Shown here piece after piece: positions 13,268-15,466 of a stretch of DNA of 15,466 nt. The position numbers were made by a program, and so were the translations under genes. Within the stretch, counting starts at the first letter, position 1. Each line of letters starts with the position of its first letter. The stretch is from Methanosarcinales archaeon ex4572_44 (GTDB taxonomy: Archaea; Halobacteriota; Methanosarcinia; Methanosarcinales; EX4572-44), in assembly GCA_002254825.2 (NCBI GenBank), contig NJEL02000038.1, positions 1-15,466 of the forward strand. The letters run 5' to 3'. The notes beneath the pieces were generated by a model, which worked only from the letters and a program-made list of their open reading frames with translations, had not been told where the DNA came from and ran no database searches.

Positions 13268-13811
13268 TGATCCATACACGCCCGTTCTGACCAACCACAA
13301 TAGAACAATCACTCGCACCCTTGATGAGCGAGATCATCGAACCGCCGTGCCCAATCAAACGAGGGACCTTTGAAGGAGAGATCTCAACAATCCTGCCGCT
13401 GCGAATCACCCGAAGCCGTCGATCCCGCATCGTGAGCTCAACCTTCATCATAGGATCAACCTCCTTAACCTCAACAAGCACAGCCTCACCAATCCCAAGA
13501 TGCGCACTCATCTCGTCAAGCTCAATTCTCCTTGGGTACTCAGAGACATGCAAGAGTCCCTCATACGGAGACCCGATATCAACGATCCAGTTTGAAAAAG
13601 TAACTTCTTTTACAAACCCAACAACAACATCACGCCGAGTAGGAACATACTTTCCAGAGAGCGGAACAACCCTAATCTTCTCACGCTCATTCACAAGACC
13701 ATAAAGACTCGCGTAAAGACTGCCATCACGTACATACGTCCCGTCACCACGCCTGGCAGGATCACGAGAGACCAGATCGCCAGGTATCACAATACGCTGC
13801 TTCTCACTCAA
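13251..13811 (-). CDS. rrp4: Exosome RNA-binding subunit Rrp4, truncated in the KH domain
   Basis: Rrp4 forms the RNA-binding cap on the exosome ring. The N-terminal domain (residues 5-60, IVIPGDLVSRD, GTYVRDGSLYASLYG, VVPLSGKYVPTRRD) and the S1 domain (62-130, VGFVKEVTFSNWIVDIGSPY, LLHVSEYPRR, VELTMRD) are intact. The KH domain begins with the GHGG loop (residues 154-157) and NGRVWING, but the frame stops six codons after VW at residue 186. Archaeal Rrp4 is usually 230-260 residues long. The missing part is the last KH helix with its EAHTSGLTD-type motif, and the tail. An acidic stretch in another frame follows directly. The ring cap may still assemble through the first two domains. Most codons end in G or T, right up to the break. 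Confidence 0.88.
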   Translation of the reverse strand: MSEKQRIVIPGDLVSRDPARRGDGTYVRDGSLYASLYGLVNEREKIRVVPLSGKYVPTRRDVVVGFVKEVTFSNWIVDIGSPYEGLLHVSEYPRRIELDEMSAHLGIGEAVLVEVKEVDPMMKVELTMRDRRLRVIRSGRIVEISPSKVPRLIGHGGSMISLIKGASDCSIVVGQNGRVWINGKGC

Positions 13812-13846
13812 AACACATCAAACTCCAATCACTATTACCACTATTA

Positions 13847-14548
13847 TTATTTTTTCACGAGCCGTGTTTCAACCTCGCCCCGAGTCAAACTATTCAACGC
13901 AGAATAAAAATCATCCTGCAACCCAGCAGGCAACCGAACAACCCCAATCCACGAACCATCATCCTGCCACTCCTCACGAAGAATCCTGCCAAAACCAGAA
14001 ACAACCCCATGCACCCTCCCACCAAACAGAGAAGAAACTTTAACAGCAACATCAACCTCTTCAAAACGAATCGGGATGATCGGGCGAATAGCCTTCATAA
14101 CCAGGTTCACCTGCTCATCCACACCCTTCAAAGGATCAATCGAAACACCAGCCTCGCCCATAGCACGCTCAACACGCTCAGGCGGATGAGGCGCACCAGT
14201 CTGCGGATTAACAGCATTCCTCGCAATAAAACTGACAACCCGCCTCGTCTTCTCCTCCTGAATACGCTTACGCTGCAGAGTCGTGAGATGAATCTCACCA
14301 TCACACACAACCCGACGAGCAACCTCCAACACGTCACTCGTCCCAAAAACCTTCACAAGATCAGAAACAGCAGGCCGATCACCCGCGCGAGCATCAACAA
14401 AAACATCCTCAACCGCCAACACATCCTCCAAACCAACACCACCCTCACCAGACCTCAAAGACTCAGCACCACTCGGATCAACCAACACCTCAAACGAGAC
14501 CCCACCACGCTTCAAACGCGCAACAACCGAATCATCAACACCAACCAA
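13847..14548 (-). CDS. SBDS-family ribosome maturation protein (Sdo1)
   Basis: Archaeal SBDS/Sdo1 binds the large ribosomal subunit and helps release the anti-association factor aIF6 in the eukaryotic scheme. It sits with the exosome genes in most euryarchaea. The three domains are visible: an N-terminal FYSH domain (1-85, VVARLKRGGVSFEVLVDP, DVFVDARAGDRP), a helical middle (IHLTTLQRKRIQEEKTRR, FIARNAVNPQTGAPHPPERV), and a C-terminal ferredoxin-like domain (IRPIIPIRFEEVDVAVKV, WQDDGSWIGVVRLPAG). I favour TTG 14548 because MVGVDDSVVARLK then aligns exactly with family starts of the type MVSLDEAVVARL. GTG 14560 is an alternative that adds four residues. Codons almost all end in G or T near the start, with exceptions growing towards the 3' end. 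Confidence 0.93.
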   Translation of the reverse strand: MVGVDDSVVARLKRGGVSFEVLVDPSGAESLRSGEGGVGLEDVLAVEDVFVDARAGDRPAVSDLVKVFGTSDVLEVARRVVCDGEIHLTTLQRKRIQEEKTRRVVSFIARNAVNPQTGAPHPPERVERAMGEAGVSIDPLKGVDEQVNLVMKAIRPIIPIRFEEVDVAVKVSSLFGGRVHGVVSGFGRILREEWQDDGSWIGVVRLPAGLQDDFYSALNSLTRGEVETRLVKK

Positions 14549-14571
14549 ACCCAAAAACACCCCCTAACCAA

Positions 14572-15342
14572 TCACCCACCACCACTACCATCCTCAACCT
14601 CATCCTTTGGAAGCGAATCCAAAAAACCCTCAACATGACCCTCAACCTCCTCACTTGACAGCTTCCTGAACCGACCAGTAGACACCTCCACAACACCACA
14701 CTCAACCGTAACAGCATCAAAACGACCCTCAGAAGAAACAAACAAACCCTCCAAACCCAAACGAATAGCACCCCCCACATCAAGATCACTCGAATACTTC
14801 TCCTCAAACAACTCCATCACCTCACCACGCCCCGAACCAATAGCCGTAGCCTTATACTCCAACAACGCACCACTCGGATCAGTCTCAAACAACCTCGCAA
14901 CACCACCATGATCCAAACCACCAATCAACAAAGCCGTACCATACGGACGCACACCACCAAACTGCGTATACGACTGCTTATGATCACACACACGCTTAGC
15001 CAACACCTCAACACCAACAAGCTCATCATACGTCACACTATTAACCTGAGCCTCCACCCTCGCCCGATCAATCAACGCACGCGCATCCGCAACCAAACCA
15101 GAACTAGCAGCACCAATATGAACATCAACCTGAAAAATCTTCTCAACCGAACCCACCTCCAACAAACGACTCGACACCCGCTTATCAACCAACAACACAA
15201 CACCACCCACACACTTCAAACCAACCGCCGTCGTACCACGCTTCACAGCCTCACGAGCATACTCCACCTGAAACAAACGACCATCAGGACTAAAAACAGT
15301 AATAGCACGATCATAACCCATCTGAGGACCAAACTGCTGCAT
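14572..15342 (-). CDS. psmA: Proteasome subunit alpha
   Basis: PsmA forms the outer rings of the 20S proteasome, which gate entry to the proteolytic chamber. The 256 residues start with MQQFGPQMGYDRAITVFSPD, containing the gate tyrosine and the YDR motif, followed by GRLFQVEYAREAVKRG. SSGLVADARALIDRAR, YTQFGGVRPYGTALL and EYKATAIGSGRGEV are all classic. The lysine and arginine of the inter-subunit pocket that docks the HbYX tail of PAN are in expected places. The tail is Gly-rich. I use ATG 15342; the frame extended to 15396 is only leader DNA without stops. It is the first gene of the operon, and SBDS follows 11-23 bases downstream. Only three of its codons (TTC, TCA, CCA, all near the 3' end) end in A or C. 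Confidence 0.97.
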   Translation of the reverse strand: MQQFGPQMGYDRAITVFSPDGRLFQVEYAREAVKRGTTAVGLKCVGGVVLLVDKRVSSRLLEVGSVEKIFQVDVHIGAASSGLVADARALIDRARVEAQVNSVTYDELVGVEVLAKRVCDHKQSYTQFGGVRPYGTALLIGGLDHGGVARLFETDPSGALLEYKATAIGSGRGEVMELFEEKYSSDLDVGGAIRLGLEGLFVSSEGRFDAVTVECGVVEVSTGRFRKLSSEEVEGHVEGFLDSLPKDEVEDGSGGG

Positions 15343-15397
15343 AACCAAACACAACTCCAAACAAAAACCAAAACAAACAACAACACAACAACACAAC
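15343..15397 (-). other. Untranslated psmA leader, almost pure G/T
   Basis: Between the TATA box and the psmA ATG, 54 of 55 bases on the coding strand are G or T. The only exception is one A, in a GGAG that may serve as a distant ribosome site (13 bases before the ATG). The predicted transcript start falls inside this stretch, near 15375. Confidence 0.75.
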
Positions 15398-15405
15398 TAA
15401 TAAAG
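15398..15405 (-). promoter_or_regulatory. Probable TATA box of the psmA-exosome operon
   Basis: CTTTATTA on the minus strand predicts a start near 15375 and a leader of about 33 bases. A second TATA-like ATTTATATGG at 15457-15466 is an alternative or may belong to a neighbouring gene outside the window. Confidence 0.45.
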
Positions 15406-15431
15406 CTTATGCACTAACAACCAAAGTCAAA

Positions 15432-15450
15432 GGGTTAAAGCTTTCAACCC
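15432..15450. repeat. Imperfect palindrome upstream of the psmA promoter
   Basis: GGGTT-AAAGCTTT-C-AACCC is a near-perfect dyad: an 8-base palindromic core flanked by 5-base arms, with a single-base bulge. It lies about 30 bases upstream of the proposed TATA box, where an archaeal activator or repressor site, or the end of an outside transcript, could be. Confidence 0.3.
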
Positions 15451-15466
15451 AATACACCATATAAAT

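Noticed and set aside
14009..14638. Plus-strand ORF of 209 codons antisense to SBDS
   Set aside because: Same cause as above; low-complexity Thr/Asn/Arg composition and a real gene opposite.
14908..15417. Plus-strand ORF of 169 codons antisense to psmA, rich in Thr, Asn and Ile
   Set aside because: It is a by-product of the strand bias: the plus strand here is almost pure A/C at synonymous sites, so stop codons are rare. It has no recognisable motifs, and psmA on the other strand is unmistakable.
1..15466. CRISPR arrays, tRNA or rRNA genes, insertion sequences
   Set aside because: No regularly spaced repeats, no cloverleaf with a TTCGA-type arm, no rRNA-like block and no transposase motif were found on either strand.

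Overview
The window is archaeal, almost certainly from a euryarchaeon. The clearest signs are TrmY, the euryarchaeal families UPF0216/DUF61, UPF0212/DUF555 and DUF357, an archaeal-type aspartate-semialdehyde dehydrogenase, and the proteasome-exosome gene cluster psmA-SBDS-rrp4-rrp41-rrp42-rpl37ae. TATA boxes sit about 25 bases before likely transcript starts, and GGTGAT-type ribosome sites are present. A free-standing GXGXG protein related to formylmethanofuran dehydrogenase subunit C fits a methanogen-related lineage (Methanomicrobia, ANME or Syntrophoarchaeia type). I cannot place it more finely from sequence alone. There are no RNA genes, insertion sequences or CRISPR arrays.

Layout. 1-261: 3' end of trmY (+). 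348-1385: AI-2E-family membrane protein (+), convergent with 1396-2133, a fumarylacetoacetate hydrolase-family enzyme (-). 2134-2571: AT-rich intergenic region with the aroA promoter near its right end. 2572-4357: a 12-codon leader ORF, aroA (shikimate pathway) and a DUF61 gene (+). 4589-5681: a lipoprotein FKBP isomerase behind a 49-residue microprotein (-). 5743-7390: DUF555, DUF357 and asd (-). 7389-8241: an AIM24/TIGR00266 gene and a small membrane protein (+). 8302-9234: the GXGXG protein (-). 9375-11207: a long pyrophosphate-dependent phosphofructokinase (-). 11339-15342: the proteasome-exosome operon (-), read from psmA at the right edge down to a broken rpl37ae.

Two things stand out. 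First, synonymous sites in the psmA operon run from almost pure G/T in the first gene to almost pure A/C in the last full gene, although all genes lie on one strand and in canonical order. By hand count, 253 of 256 psmA codons end in G or T. In rrp42, 252 of 257 codons other than Met and Trp end in A or C. The G/T bias also fills the untranslated psmA leader and begins at the TATA box, so it looks like a DNA-strand effect rather than codon selection. The next unit on the same strand (phosphofructokinase) starts again in G/T mode, and milder versions of the trend appear in other units. I know of no described system that explains this.

Second, several conserved genes are broken. asd and the AIM24 gene are joined head to head, each without its 5' end. 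rrp4 stops inside its KH domain, with an acidic tail continuing in another frame. rpl37ae loses its zinc ribbon. These may be real deletions or assembly errors, and read-level data would decide.
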